Positions 53,697 to 62,039 of a stretch of DNA of 64,000 bases are shown piece after piece (position 1 is the first letter of the stretch; each line of letters starts with the position of its first letter). Where the stretch lies: the NCBI GenBank assembly GCA_046049665.1, contig JBJOQW010000072.1, positions 1-64,000 on the forward strand, read 5' to 3'. The translations under genes and the position numbers were made by a program. The notes under the pieces are model-generated. The model was not told the origin of the DNA, did not search any database, and saw only the letters and a list, made by a program, of their open reading frames with translations. Source of the DNA: JAAFHS01 sp046049665. Its GTDB lineage: Bacteria; Pseudomonadota; Alphaproteobacteria; Rhodobacterales; Rhodobacteraceae.

Positions 53697-53913
53697 CCGC
53701 CAAGATTACCGTGACAGATTTGTAAATCAAGCCACGCAAATGCCGGAATGGCATCACAGGGCCGCCGCAATGCGACGTCATTCAGTTCATATGCGGGGTG
53801 TTGACCCGGCGGGTCGCGGCGTCTTGCCCCCACCCAGTTCGCGGCCCGAGCGGTCCCCGCTGCAAGGAAGGCCCCCGTTCAGGATGGACGGGGGCACTTT
53901 CCTGCTGATGTGC

Positions 53914-53945
53914 AAAACCGATCAGACTGCAATCTGATCGGTTTT
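53914..53945. terminator. Bidirectional terminator overlapping the asparaginase stop codon
   Basis: A 13-bp perfect stem, AAAACCGATCAGA (53914-53926) and its complement (53933-53945), with a 6-nt loop. Each strand ends in four U. The asparaginase TAA (53946-53944) lies partly inside the distal arm. Confidence 0.88.
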
Positions 53946-54945
53946 ATGCATTACCATGAAAGAAATCGCCCGTTAGCTGTACGTGCCCCGTCACCGTGCC
54001 CCGGCAATTTGGCGCCGTGGGGCCAAGCCGTTTCCGTGCCGCCGGATGCTGCGCATCCAGCGCGCCCAGATCAACCAGCATCCCCGTGATCACCGCCTCG
54101 GACGCGCGTGCATTGCCATCGGCAATCTTCACGGCAATCCCGATGCCCCGCTGGGGCAGAATAGCCGTATACACCGCCTCTGCCCCGGTTTTCAGCGCGA
54201 CAGGTTCGGTGACTGCCCGCATCAGCTCGGTGCAGGCCCGTCCTTCGCCTGCGACCAGATCAGGCCGTGCCATCATGCCTTGCGTCAAGCGGTGCATCGC
54301 ACGGCTGCGCGCATCGCCTGCATCTGACGCCGCCGCAAAGGCACCCATCGCACGCCCCAGCCCGTGCAATGTGCAGGCGTGGTTGGGGGCCGAGCAGCCA
54401 TCAATGCCATAGCCGGGGCTGACTTCACCTGTCACCTCATTCGTGGCCTGCAGGATGGCCTGCTGCAGCGGGTGGTCAGGGTCAATATACTCTGGCCCCG
54501 CTTTCATCGCCTGCGTCTGCATGAGGAAGCCTGCATGCTTGCCCGAACAGTTGTTGTGCAACTGGCACGGCCCTTCATGCCCTGCAATCAGCCCATCCCT
54601 TGCCGCACGGTCATAGGGTTCATGCGCGCCGCAGCGCAGGTCAGCCTCGCCCAACCCCAGATCACCCAGCCAGCGCGCCACGAATTCCGTATGCACGGCA
54701 GCCCCCTGATGGCTTGCACAGGCCAGTGCCAGATGATCGGGCGAAAGGTCCCGCGCTGTGCCGGATTCCACCAAGGGCAGGGCCTGGATCATTTTGCACG
54801 ACGATCGCGGGAAGATCACCGTGCTGGCATCGCCCCATTCCCGCAGAACCTGCCCTTTGCCATCGCAGATGACCGCATGGCCCCAATGCAGGCTTTCCAG
54901 CCGCCCGCCGCGAAACACTTCCACCATTGGCACTGCGTTGAACAT
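53944..54945 (-). CDS. ansA: L-asparaginase, Rhizobium-type
   Basis: 333 residues, ATG after GAGGGGGA. It belongs to the asparaginase II family of the Rhizobium etli kind, unrelated to the E. coli type: P-R-S-S-C-K-M-I-Q-A-L-P-L-V-E-S-G carries the S-x-x-K motif, and N-N-C-S-G-K-H-A-G-F the second active-site motif. It hydrolyses asparagine to aspartate and ammonia. No signal peptide, so cytosolic. Monocistronic, followed by a strong terminator. Confidence 0.9.
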   Translation of the reverse strand: MFNAVPMVEVFRGGRLESLHWGHAVICDGKGQVLREWGDASTVIFPRSSCKMIQALPLVESGTARDLSPDHLALACASHQGAAVHTEFVARWLGDLGLGEADLRCGAHEPYDRAARDGLIAGHEGPCQLHNNCSGKHAGFLMQTQAMKAGPEYIDPDHPLQQAILQATNEVTGEVSPGYGIDGCSAPNHACTLHGLGRAMGAFAAASDAGDARSRAMHRLTQGMMARPDLVAGEGRACTELMRAVTEPVALKTGAEAVYTAILPQRGIGIAVKIADGNARASEAVITGMLVDLGALDAQHPAARKRLGPTAPNCRGTVTGHVQLTGDFFHGNA

Positions 54946-55123
54946 GAAATCCCCCTCATTCAGGCGTCACAGATGCGCGATTTTGCGCCCATGGGGCTTT
55001 TATCGCGCCGCGCTTTTGCATTACATGCGGATATCGGGTAAAAACGCCCCATGCCACAACAAAAGCCGTGTGTAAAACAGGCGTGGCAGTCTAGGGCAGA
55101 CAGACGCAGGAGGCGGGCAGATC

Positions 55124-55648
55124 ATGACTTACGCAATCGGGCGCGGGGTGGCACTGACCGCGCTGGCCATGACGCTGGCACAAGGTGCGGCGGCACAGGA
55201 AAGCACGAACAACGTGGCACAGCTCACGGATTGGAGCGTGTTTACCGACGGCAATCCAAAGGAATGCTGGGGCGTATCGGCCCCCAAGGAATCCACCGCG
55301 CAGCGCGATGGCAACCCGGTTCAGGTCAGCCGCAGCGATATTCTGCTGTTCGTGACCTATCGCACGGGCGGCACGCCTGCCGAGATTTCGTTCACGGGCG
55401 GCTATCCCTTCGCGCCGGGTTCAACGGTGGCGATGACCATCGGTTCAGACAAGTTTGACCTGTTCACGGACGGTGAATGGGCATGGCCCGCGTCACCCGA
55501 GGCTGATGCGGCGCTGCTGGCCGCGATGCGCAATGGCACGGATGCCACGCTGGTGGCACGCTCGGCACGCGGCAACGAAACGACGGACCTGTTCAGCCTG
55601 CGCGGCTTTACGGCAGCAAATGACGAGGCCAAGAAGCAGTGCCAGTAA
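55124..55648 (+). CDS. Invasion-associated locus B (IalB) family protein
   Basis: 174 residues, AGGAGG ribosome-binding site. Signal peptide ends A-A-A-Q-E. The IalB domain follows: W-S-V-F-T-D, P-K-E-C-W-G-V and a C-terminal G-F-T-A-A-N-D-E-A-K-K-Q-C. Two cysteines near the ends could form a disulfide. In Bartonella IalB aids invasion, but in free-living Alphaproteobacteria the family is common and its role is unknown; periplasmic location is expected. Confidence 0.88.
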   Translation: MTYAIGRGVALTALAMTLAQGAAAQESTNNVAQLTDWSVFTDGNPKECWGVSAPKESTAQRDGNPVQVSRSDILLFVTYRTGGTPAEISFTGGYPFAPGSTVAMTIGSDKFDLFTDGEWAWPASPEADAALLAAMRNGTDATLVARSARGNETTDLFSLRGFTAANDEAKKQCQ

Positions 55649-55671
55649 TCTGGCGCTAAGCCCGTTATCAG

Positions 55672-55702
55672 CGCCCCGGTCTGTCCGGGGCGTTTTCATT
55701 TT
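55672..55702 (+). terminator. Rho-independent terminator after the IalB gene
   Basis: CGCCCCGG (55672-55679), a 5-nt loop, CCGGGGCG (55685-55692), then TTTTCATTTT. It lies 24 nt after the stop. Confidence 0.92.
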
Positions 55703-55708
55703 GTGCGG

Positions 55709-56299
55709 CTAAGACACTTCGTAATGCGCCTCAACCGTCACGCCATTGTTGATGGGCAGCATATCCTGCGGGCAGGCCGACATGGCCACGATGCAATCCA
55801 TCTCGGCCCGGAATGTCACGCTGTCGCCCGGCTTGCACAGGCAATTGCCCCATTCCAGCGTGCCATCCTGCCGCCATGGGATGTTCATGAACAGGTTCAG
55901 ACTATCCGGCGTAAAGCCGATCTGCACGCCCAGCCCTGCCAGCCCCGCATGCAGGTTATCTCGGCAATTCTCGTGGTAATGCGTGCAGCCCAGCAGGCCG
56001 TAGCGTTCATTGTCACAGGGCGCGATCAGCGTGTCGTGGCGGCCGGGTGAGGCATCTTCGACCATCGTCAGAATCGCCCTGCGGCGATTGGTGATCATGG
56101 GATCCCCCGCCACCGGGTAAAGCCGTGTCCAGAAGGCGCGGCAATGCTCCATCCCCATGTATTCGCGCGGATCAAAGGCGTTGAAGGCCCAGAAATCCAC
56201 CACCTGATTGCCATGGGTGTTGATGATGCGAATGGACTGGCCCTTGGACAGGCGGTGCGCTGTGCCTGAACGGGCCGGGATAAGATGCGTCTGTGTCAT
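55709..56299 (-). CDS. DUF1989 urea-carboxylase-associated family protein
   Basis: 196 residues. Family markers: N-T-H-G-N-Q-V-V-D-F-W-A-F-N, G-C-T-H-Y-H-E-N-C-R-D-N and F-M-N-I-P-W. DUF1989 proteins occur beside urea/guanidine carboxylases, where paired members act as carboxyguanidine deiminase subunits. Here it is single and no urea or guanidine carboxylase is near, so the function is open. It is divergent from rlmN across 75 nt. Confidence 0.85.
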   Translation of the reverse strand: MTQTHLIPARSGTAHRLSKGQSIRIINTHGNQVVDFWAFNAFDPREYMGMEHCRAFWTRLYPVAGDPMITNRRRAILTMVEDASPGRHDTLIAPCDNERYGLLGCTHYHENCRDNLHAGLAGLGVQIGFTPDSLNLFMNIPWRQDGTLEWGNCLCKPGDSVTFRAEMDCIVAMSACPQDMLPINNGVTVEAHYEVS

Positions 56300-56374
56300 G
56301 GGGTGGATAGTGCCCTAACCCACCCCTGCACGCCAATGGTTTTGTTTTCGCGCAGAATCACCTATATGCGCGCC

Positions 56375-57553
56375 ATGGAACATATGGCCCCTATCACCCA
56401 GGACGTGCACACGATCCCCCGCAAGCTGCCCGAAGGCGGGTTGACCAATATTGTCGGCCTGACGCGCGATCAGCTGCGCGAGGCGCTGATTGCCGCCGGC
56501 ACGCCGGAAAAGCAGGCCAAGATGCGGCTGGGGCAGGTCTGGCAGTGGGTCTATCATTGGGGCGTGCGCGACTTTGCCGCCATGACCAACCTTGCCAAGG
56601 ATTACCGCGCGCTGCTGTCCGCCAATTTCACGATCGAGCTGCCCGAAGTCGTCACCCGCCAGATCAGCGCCGATGGCACGCGCAAGTACCTTGTGCGCAT
56701 TGCAGGCGGGCATGAGGTGGAGGTGGTCTATATTCCCGAAACCGACCGGGGGACCTTGTGCATTTCCTCCCAGGTGGGTTGCACGCTGACCTGTTCGTTC
56801 TGCCACACGGGTACGCAGAAACTGGTGCGGAATCTGACGGCGGCAGAAATTGTGGGCCAGGTGATGCTGGCGCGTGATGATCTGGGCGAATGGCCGGTAC
56901 AGGGCGCGCCAAAGGTTGAAGTGCGGCTGATTTCGAACATCGTGCTGATGGGCATGGGCGAGCCGCTGTATAACTTTGAAAACGTGCGCGATGCGATGAA
57001 CATCGTGATGGATGGCGAAGGCATCGCCCTTGGCCGCCGCCGGATCACGCTGTCGACAAGCGGTGTGGTGCCAGAGATTGCGCGGACGGCGCGCGAGATT
57101 GGTTGCCTGCTGGCGGTGTCGTTCCACGCGACAACGGATGCGGTGCGCGATGTGCTGGTGCCCATCAACAAACGCTGGAACATTGCAACCCTGCTTGATG
57201 CGCTGCGCGACTATCCGGGGTTGTCGAATTCTGAACGGATCACGTTCGAATACGTGATGCTGGACGGGGTGAATGACAGCAAGGAAGACGCCTACCGCTT
57301 GGTGGAATTGCTGAAAGGCATTCCGGCAAAGGTAAACCTGATCCCGTTCAACGAATGGCCGGGGGCACCTTACAAGCGGTCATCCGGCAACCGGATTCAT
57401 GCCTTTGCCGATATCATCCACAACGCCGGCTACGCCTCGCCGATCCGCACGCCAAGGGGTGAGGATATCATGGCGGCTTGCGGTCAGTTGAAATCGGCCA
57501 CCGAGCGCGCACGCAAAACCAAGGCGCAGATTGCGGCTGAAGCGGGATTGTAG
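56375..57553 (+). CDS. rlmN: 23S rRNA/tRNA adenine-C2 methyltransferase RlmN
   Basis: 392 residues. Radical SAM enzyme that methylates A2503 of 23S rRNA and A37 of some tRNAs. The iron-sulfur motif is C-T-L-T-C-S-F-C; S-N-I-V-L-M-G-M-G-E-P-L-Y-N-F-E and the later N-E-W-P-G are also conserved. Start uncertain between ATGs at 56366, 56375 and 56384; 56375 is chosen because it matches the length of the usual N-terminus before A-P-I-T. No strong ribosome-binding site is visible. Confidence 0.94.
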   Translation: MEHMAPITQDVHTIPRKLPEGGLTNIVGLTRDQLREALIAAGTPEKQAKMRLGQVWQWVYHWGVRDFAAMTNLAKDYRALLSANFTIELPEVVTRQISADGTRKYLVRIAGGHEVEVVYIPETDRGTLCISSQVGCTLTCSFCHTGTQKLVRNLTAAEIVGQVMLARDDLGEWPVQGAPKVEVRLISNIVLMGMGEPLYNFENVRDAMNIVMDGEGIALGRRRITLSTSGVVPEIARTAREIGCLLAVSFHATTDAVRDVLVPINKRWNIATLLDALRDYPGLSNSERITFEYVMLDGVNDSKEDAYRLVELLKGIPAKVNLIPFNEWPGAPYKRSSGNRIHAFADIIHNAGYASPIRTPRGEDIMAACGQLKSATERARKTKAQIAAEAGL

Positions 57554-57601
57554 ATATCGGGCTTAAGGCTTTGTTGAGCATCTTTGCAGGAGACTGCAGC
57601 G

Positions 57602-58045
57602 ATGGAATCAGTCACGTTGAAAATAAGTGCAGACATGATCGCAGCCATCCGGCAGGCAGCCGTTGAGGATGATGTGACCACAGGGCAAATCATCCGTGAG
57701 GCGCTGACGCGCGAATTGCGGCGCAGGCATGTCGCGAAGACGGCTGTAAGGCCGGATGAGCAGCTCGTCGCACCCTTGCGGGCGCTCCTCGCTGATGATT
57801 TTGCCTATGCGAAATCATGGTCAGATTTGCAGGAACGTCTCGCCCGCAAGGGCCACCGACTAGTCGAGGCGGGCGGTGGCCTTGCCCTGCACGACCTGCG
57901 GTCTGGTGCGCGGCTCTGCAAAGGTTCTGACCTTGGCTACGGCTACGCCGCCCTGATACGCAAGTTCAGCGCACCGTTTCCGGGGCATGCGCATCACTGG
58001 TTGTTTGACCGCGTAAATCAGGATCTGCCCCCGTCGTCACACTGA
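57602..58045 (+). CDS. Ribbon-helix-helix domain protein of unknown function
   Basis: 147 residues, ATG preceded by AGGAG. Residues 1-40 look like a ribbon-helix-helix DNA-binding module (V-T-L-K-I-S-A-D-M-I-A-A-I-R-Q-A-A, then T-T-G-Q-I-I-R-E-A-L). The rest, with L-A-R-K-G-H-R-L-V-E-A-G-G-G-L-A-L-H-D and G-Y-G-Y-A-A-L-I, resembles a segment that accompanies RHH or relaxase proteins, but I do not recognise the family. Its last 80 nt overlap the end of the CPA2 antiporter gene on the other strand. It follows rlmN by 48 nt. Confidence 0.65.
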   Translation: MESVTLKISADMIAAIRQAAVEDDVTTGQIIREALTRELRRRHVAKTAVRPDEQLVAPLRALLADDFAYAKSWSDLQERLARKGHRLVEAGGGLALHDLRSGARLCKGSDLGYGYAALIRKFSAPFPGHAHHWLFDRVNQDLPPSSH

Positions 58046-59273
58046 CCACAGTTTTTGCGCTTTGCCCAACCCTGTCCATCCAGCGAAACATCAGCGGATT
58101 GACCAGAATCGACACCAGCGCCCCGGCCACGACCAGATCTCGTGCATCTGGAGGAACGATTTCCAGGTTGACCCCCATCACGATCACGATGAACGAGAAT
58201 TCACCGATCTGTGCCAAGGCTGCAGCTATCAGGCGTGCACTGGCCTTGTCATGGCCAAGCGCTGTCACGATGCTGTAGGCCGTAACGGACTTAACCCCCA
58301 GCAAGATCAACACCGTCACCATGACTGAAAAGGGCTGATCCCACAGGATCGCCGGATTGAACAGCATCCCCACTGACACAAAGAACAGCACGGCAAAGGC
58401 ATCACGAAACGGCAGGCTGTCTTTCATGGCCTGCGCCGAAAGCGTCGATCCGGCCATGACCATTCCAGCAAAGAACGCGCCCAAGGCAAACGAAACGCCA
58501 AACACCGCCGAGGCTGCGAAAGCCACACCCAAGGCGATGGCCAAGACCGAAAGCCGGAACAGTTCGCGCTGACCGGTGATTGCAACTGTCTCCAGCACCC
58601 AAGGGATAACCCGTTGCCCCACCATCAGCATGATCGCCACAAAAGCCGCAACCTTGGCAAGCGTCACAGTGACCGTTGCACCAATGGTCCCCAGTCCCAG
58701 TCGCGCCACTTCGGCGGTTTCGGCATCCAGCGATTGCGCTTTGCCCCCCAACAGCCCCGCCAGGGGCGGAATAAGGACCAGCCCAAGCACCATGACCATG
58801 TCTTCAACCACAAGCCAGCCCACCGCAATATGCCCCTGAACCGTGCCAAGAAGCCCACGTTCCTCAAGCGCGCGCAGCAGCACAACGGTTGATGCCACCG
58901 AAAGTGCCAACCCAAACAGCAGTCCCCCACCAATGCCCCAACCCAACAACCAGCCCAGCCCAAGCCCGGCCCCCGTGGCGACCGCCATCTGGCCCAGCGC
59001 ACCCGGAACAGCAATGCGCTGAACCGCCAAAAGTTCTCGGATGGAAAAGTGCAAGCCAACGCCGAACATCAGCAGGATCACGCCCATTTCCGCCAGTTGC
59101 GCCGCTATTTCCAGATCGGCCACATATCCCGGGGTGAAGGGCCCGATCAGTACCCCTGCCACCAGATACCCCGCAATCAACGGCAGCCGAAGGCGGTGTG
59201 CAATCAGCCCGAACAGGCAGGCAAGGCCAAGACCAATGGCCATCGTGGCAATCAGGGGTGTTTCATGTGGCAT
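57966..59273 (-). CDS. CPA2-family cation:proton antiporter (KefB-like)
   Basis: 435 residues, ATG chosen over a TTG one codon upstream. About 12 hydrophobic helices of the Na/H exchanger fold: H-R-L-R-L-P-L-I-A-G-Y-L-V-A-G-V-L-I-G-P near the start, and F-F-V-S-V-G-M-L-F in the later half. No TrkA-N domain follows, so it is the short form of Kef-like antiporters. It exchanges K or Na for protons in the inner membrane. The hydrophilic C-terminal tail (about 25 residues) is encoded in the overlap with the RHH gene. Confidence 0.88.
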   Translation of the reverse strand: MPHETPLIATMAIGLGLACLFGLIAHRLRLPLIAGYLVAGVLIGPFTPGYVADLEIAAQLAEMGVILLMFGVGLHFSIRELLAVQRIAVPGALGQMAVATGAGLGLGWLLGWGIGGGLLFGLALSVASTVVLLRALEERGLLGTVQGHIAVGWLVVEDMVMVLGLVLIPPLAGLLGGKAQSLDAETAEVARLGLGTIGATVTVTLAKVAAFVAIMLMVGQRVIPWVLETVAITGQRELFRLSVLAIALGVAFAASAVFGVSFALGAFFAGMVMAGSTLSAQAMKDSLPFRDAFAVLFFVSVGMLFNPAILWDQPFSVMVTVLILLGVKSVTAYSIVTALGHDKASARLIAAALAQIGEFSFIVIVMGVNLEIVPPDARDLVVAGALVSILVNPLMFRWMDRVGQSAKTVVSVTTGADPDLRGQTTSDAHAPETVR

Positions 59274-59448
59274 CAATGGCTTTCGCTTGGCGATGGGGCG
59301 TTATTCCAAGCTAGGGGCATGTGCTGCAGGTGCAACGGCAGAAAGAACGGCGACGGGTCACGTTATCTGACAAACCCTGCCAAAATGTTGCAACTTGGTG
59401 ACCCATGCCGCGCATTGACCTTTCCTTCAGCGCTGTTACGCCTTGTGG

Positions 59449-60639
59449 ATGCCCGTTCAAATCTTGCCCAATGCCCATGCCCGCCGCGTTTTTCTGGACC
59501 GGCATGCCCTGTCTGAAACACCAACTGGCCCCGGCAAAGGTGCCGACCTGCACGGTCTGATCGACCGCATCGGTTTCGTGCAGGTTGACAGTATCAATAC
59601 CGTGGCCCGTGCCCATCATATGATCCTGTTCGCCCGACGTCAGGCCTACAAGCCCGAGGCCCTAGCCCATCTGCTTGAGAAGGATCGCACCCTGTGGGAG
59701 CATTGGACCCATGATGCCTCCATCCTGCCTGTCAGCGTCTTTGGCCATTGGAAGCACCGCTTTGCCGCTGACCGCGCCCGTCTTGTTGCCCGCTGGACAG
59801 GCTGGCAGCGCCAGGGTTTTGAGGAAAAGTTCGACACTGTCTTGCGCCAGATTGCTGAACATGGCCCTGTGTCCTCTTCTGACGTAGGCGAGGGTGAGGC
59901 GCGCGGGTCTGGCGGCTGGTGGGATTGGCACCCGTCGAAAGCGGCGCTTGAATACCTCTGGCGCATTGGAGAAATCGCTGTGACCCGAAGGGTGGGCTTT
60001 CGCAAGGTCTATGATCTGACTGAAAGGGTTCTGTCCGCTCATCACTGCGCGCCCGCACCTGATCTTGACCAATCCACCGATTGGGCCTGCCGCGCCGCAT
60101 TTGACCGCTTGGGTTTTGCCACAAGCGGCGAGATTGCGGCCTATTGGAACCTTGTGCCGGTTGATACCGCCAAAGCGTGGTGTGCGGCAGCCTTGTCGCG
60201 GGGCGAGTTGATCGAGGTCATGGTCGAAGGTGCCGATGGCAGCCTGCGCAAATCCTATGCGCAACCATCTGTCCTTGACACCCCGCCAGACCCGCCCAGC
60301 CGTGTACGCATCCTTTCGCCTTTCGATCCGGCCCTGCGGGACAGAAAACGTGCTGAACGGTTGTTCGGTTTCGACTACAAGATTGAAATCTATGTCCCCG
60401 AAGCACAGCGCAAATATGGCTACTACGTCTTTCCCGTGCTTGAAGCTGCACACCTGATCGGCCGCATTGATGCGAAAGCATGGCGCGATGACGGGACATT
60501 CCGTGTCAAGGGTTTCTGGCCAGAACGCGGGGTCACCATGGGCGCAGGAAGGCGTGCGCGACTAGAGATGGCTGTGGCCAGGATGGCCACCTTCGCCGGA
60601 TCAGATCGCGTGGACTATCTGGATGGATGGTTGCGCTAG
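59449..60639 (+). CDS. YcaQ/AlkZ-family DNA glycosylase (winged helix)
   Basis: 396 residues from the ATG at 59449; a TTG two codons upstream is possible. The family-defining Q-V-D catalytic motif is in F-V-Q-V-D-S-I-N-T-V-A-R-A-H-H, followed by L-F-A-R-R and winged-helix repeats. Relatives YcaQ and AlkZ unhook interstrand crosslinks and alkylated bases. Cytosolic DNA repair role is expected. Its stop overlaps that of the convergent transglycosylase gene by 4 nt. Confidence 0.88.
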   Translation: MPVQILPNAHARRVFLDRHALSETPTGPGKGADLHGLIDRIGFVQVDSINTVARAHHMILFARRQAYKPEALAHLLEKDRTLWEHWTHDASILPVSVFGHWKHRFAADRARLVARWTGWQRQGFEEKFDTVLRQIAEHGPVSSSDVGEGEARGSGGWWDWHPSKAALEYLWRIGEIAVTRRVGFRKVYDLTERVLSAHHCAPAPDLDQSTDWACRAAFDRLGFATSGEIAAYWNLVPVDTAKAWCAAALSRGELIEVMVEGADGSLRKSYAQPSVLDTPPDPPSRVRILSPFDPALRDRKRAERLFGFDYKIEIYVPEAQRKYGYYVFPVLEAAHLIGRIDAKAWRDDGTFRVKGFWPERGVTMGAGRRARLEMAVARMATFAGSDRVDYLDGWLR

Positions 60640-61862
60640 CCGCGCAGCATCTGCAGCAGGGCCGGGTTGGCATAGCCGTCTGGCACCAACCCACGCGCTC
60701 GTTGAAATGCTTTGACAGCCGCCACGGTTTTTGGGCCAATCTTGCCATCTGCTCCACCGGCATCAAACCCGGCATCTGTCAATAGATGTTGTAATTCAAT
60801 GCGTTCTGCCAACTGCAGGGCCCTGTCTTCACGTGGCCAAGGGTGCTGAATGGCAGGCCCGCCTTTCAGCCGGTCTGCCAGATGGCCAATCCCGATGACA
60901 TAGGCATCCGCCGGGTTATAGGCCTCGATCGCCTGAAAATTCGCAAATGTCAGAAAGGCCGCACCCCGGTGGCCCGCTGGCAGGATCAGCCGTGCAGGCC
61001 CGTGGTCCGGCAGCGCACCGCCGTCCGTCAGCGTCACGCCAAGTGCGGCCCAATCGGCAATCGGTTTCACCACGGCCTCGCTGGACTGATCGTAATCGTA
61101 TCCATCGGGCAGGCTCACCTCCATACCCCATGGCACATCGAACACCCAGCCCGCCGCCTGCAGGTAGGCCGCAGTCGAGGCAAGCGCATCCGTCGGATCA
61201 TCACCCCAGATGTCGCGTTTGCCGTCACCAGTAAAGTCAACAGCCGTTCGTAAATAGCTGGACGGCATGAACTGCGTATGGCCCATGGCCCCAGCCCAAC
61301 TGCCTGTCATCCGATCAGGCGTGACATTGCCATCCTGAATGATCCGCAGGGCGGCAATCAGTTCCGCCTCAAAGAACGCAGCGCGCCGCCCGTCATAGGC
61401 CAGTGTCGCGAGTGATGCGATCAGGCTTTTGTCGCCCATGAACGCACCATAGCTGGATTCCAGGCCCCAGACGGCCAGCACGACCTCTCGATCAACCTTG
61501 TAGGTGGCTTCGATGCGGTCCAGTAGTGCGGCGTGTTTGGACAACATGTCCAACCCGTTGGAAATGCGCAGATCAGATACGGCACGATCGAGATAATCCC
61601 AGATGGTGCGGGTGAATTCGCCTTGGTTGCGGTCCTTTTCAATCACCTCAGGGTCAAGCTGCACATTGCCCATGGCTAGATTGAACGTCTGTTCGGTAAT
61701 TCCGGCAGCCAGCGCGCGTGGGCGGAAGGCGGCGATCCATTGGGTCAGACCACTTTGGGTGGCCACATCTGTTACCGGCAAAGATGCCTCCTCAACACTG
61801 TTTTGTGCCAGCGTGGGCGCGCTAGCCAAAAGGCAGGCAGCCAGAATCACCATCATCCGCAT
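60636..61862 (-). CDS. Lytic murein transglycosylase, MltB-type, with peptidoglycan-binding domain
   Basis: 408 residues with a signal peptide (ends T-L-A-Q-N). SLT_2 domain: W-G-L-E-S-S-Y-G-A-F-M-G with the catalytic glutamate, and S-W-A-G-A-M-G-H-T-Q-F-M-P-S-S-Y. A C-terminal PG_binding_1 domain follows (D-G-K-I-G-P-K-T-V-A-A-V-K-A-F-Q). It cleaves glycan strands in the periplasm. The start was set at the ATG that gives the signal peptide; the frame is open further upstream. Confidence 0.92.
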   Translation of the reverse strand: MRMMVILAACLLASAPTLAQNSVEEASLPVTDVATQSGLTQWIAAFRPRALAAGITEQTFNLAMGNVQLDPEVIEKDRNQGEFTRTIWDYLDRAVSDLRISNGLDMLSKHAALLDRIEATYKVDREVVLAVWGLESSYGAFMGDKSLIASLATLAYDGRRAAFFEAELIAALRIIQDGNVTPDRMTGSWAGAMGHTQFMPSSYLRTAVDFTGDGKRDIWGDDPTDALASTAAYLQAAGWVFDVPWGMEVSLPDGYDYDQSSEAVVKPIADWAALGVTLTDGGALPDHGPARLILPAGHRGAAFLTFANFQAIEAYNPADAYVIGIGHLADRLKGGPAIQHPWPREDRALQLAERIELQHLLTDAGFDAGGADGKIGPKTVAAVKAFQRARGLVPDGYANPALLQMLRG

Positions 61863-62015
61863 AAGGCACCGCTCTTTTCTTGTTTTTTGGAAAGGATACT
61901 GCATTTGCCAGTCTTGGCAAGAACGGGGTCGGCGCGCGCGGCCCCAACCAGCAGACTTTGTTAACAAAACATGAATGGAAGCAATCTAAGATATTGATTT
62001 AATTGACTTTGGAAA

Positions 62016-62034
62016 GTGTCCCATCATGGGACAC
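62016..62034 (-). terminator. Inverted repeat after RNase R, possible weak terminator
   Basis: GTGTCCCA and its complement (62016-62023, 62027-62034) with a 3-nt loop, 6 nt beyond the rnr stop on the minus strand. Only TTTCC follows it there, so termination would be weak or the dyad may serve otherwise. Confidence 0.4.
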
Positions 62035-62039
62035 CCACA

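Noticed and set aside
53871..53895. GC-rich hairpin GCCCCCGT / ACGGGGGC upstream of the asparaginase terminator
   Set aside because: No U-tract on either strand; a better terminator lies 20 nt away. Could be structural but not supported as a terminator.
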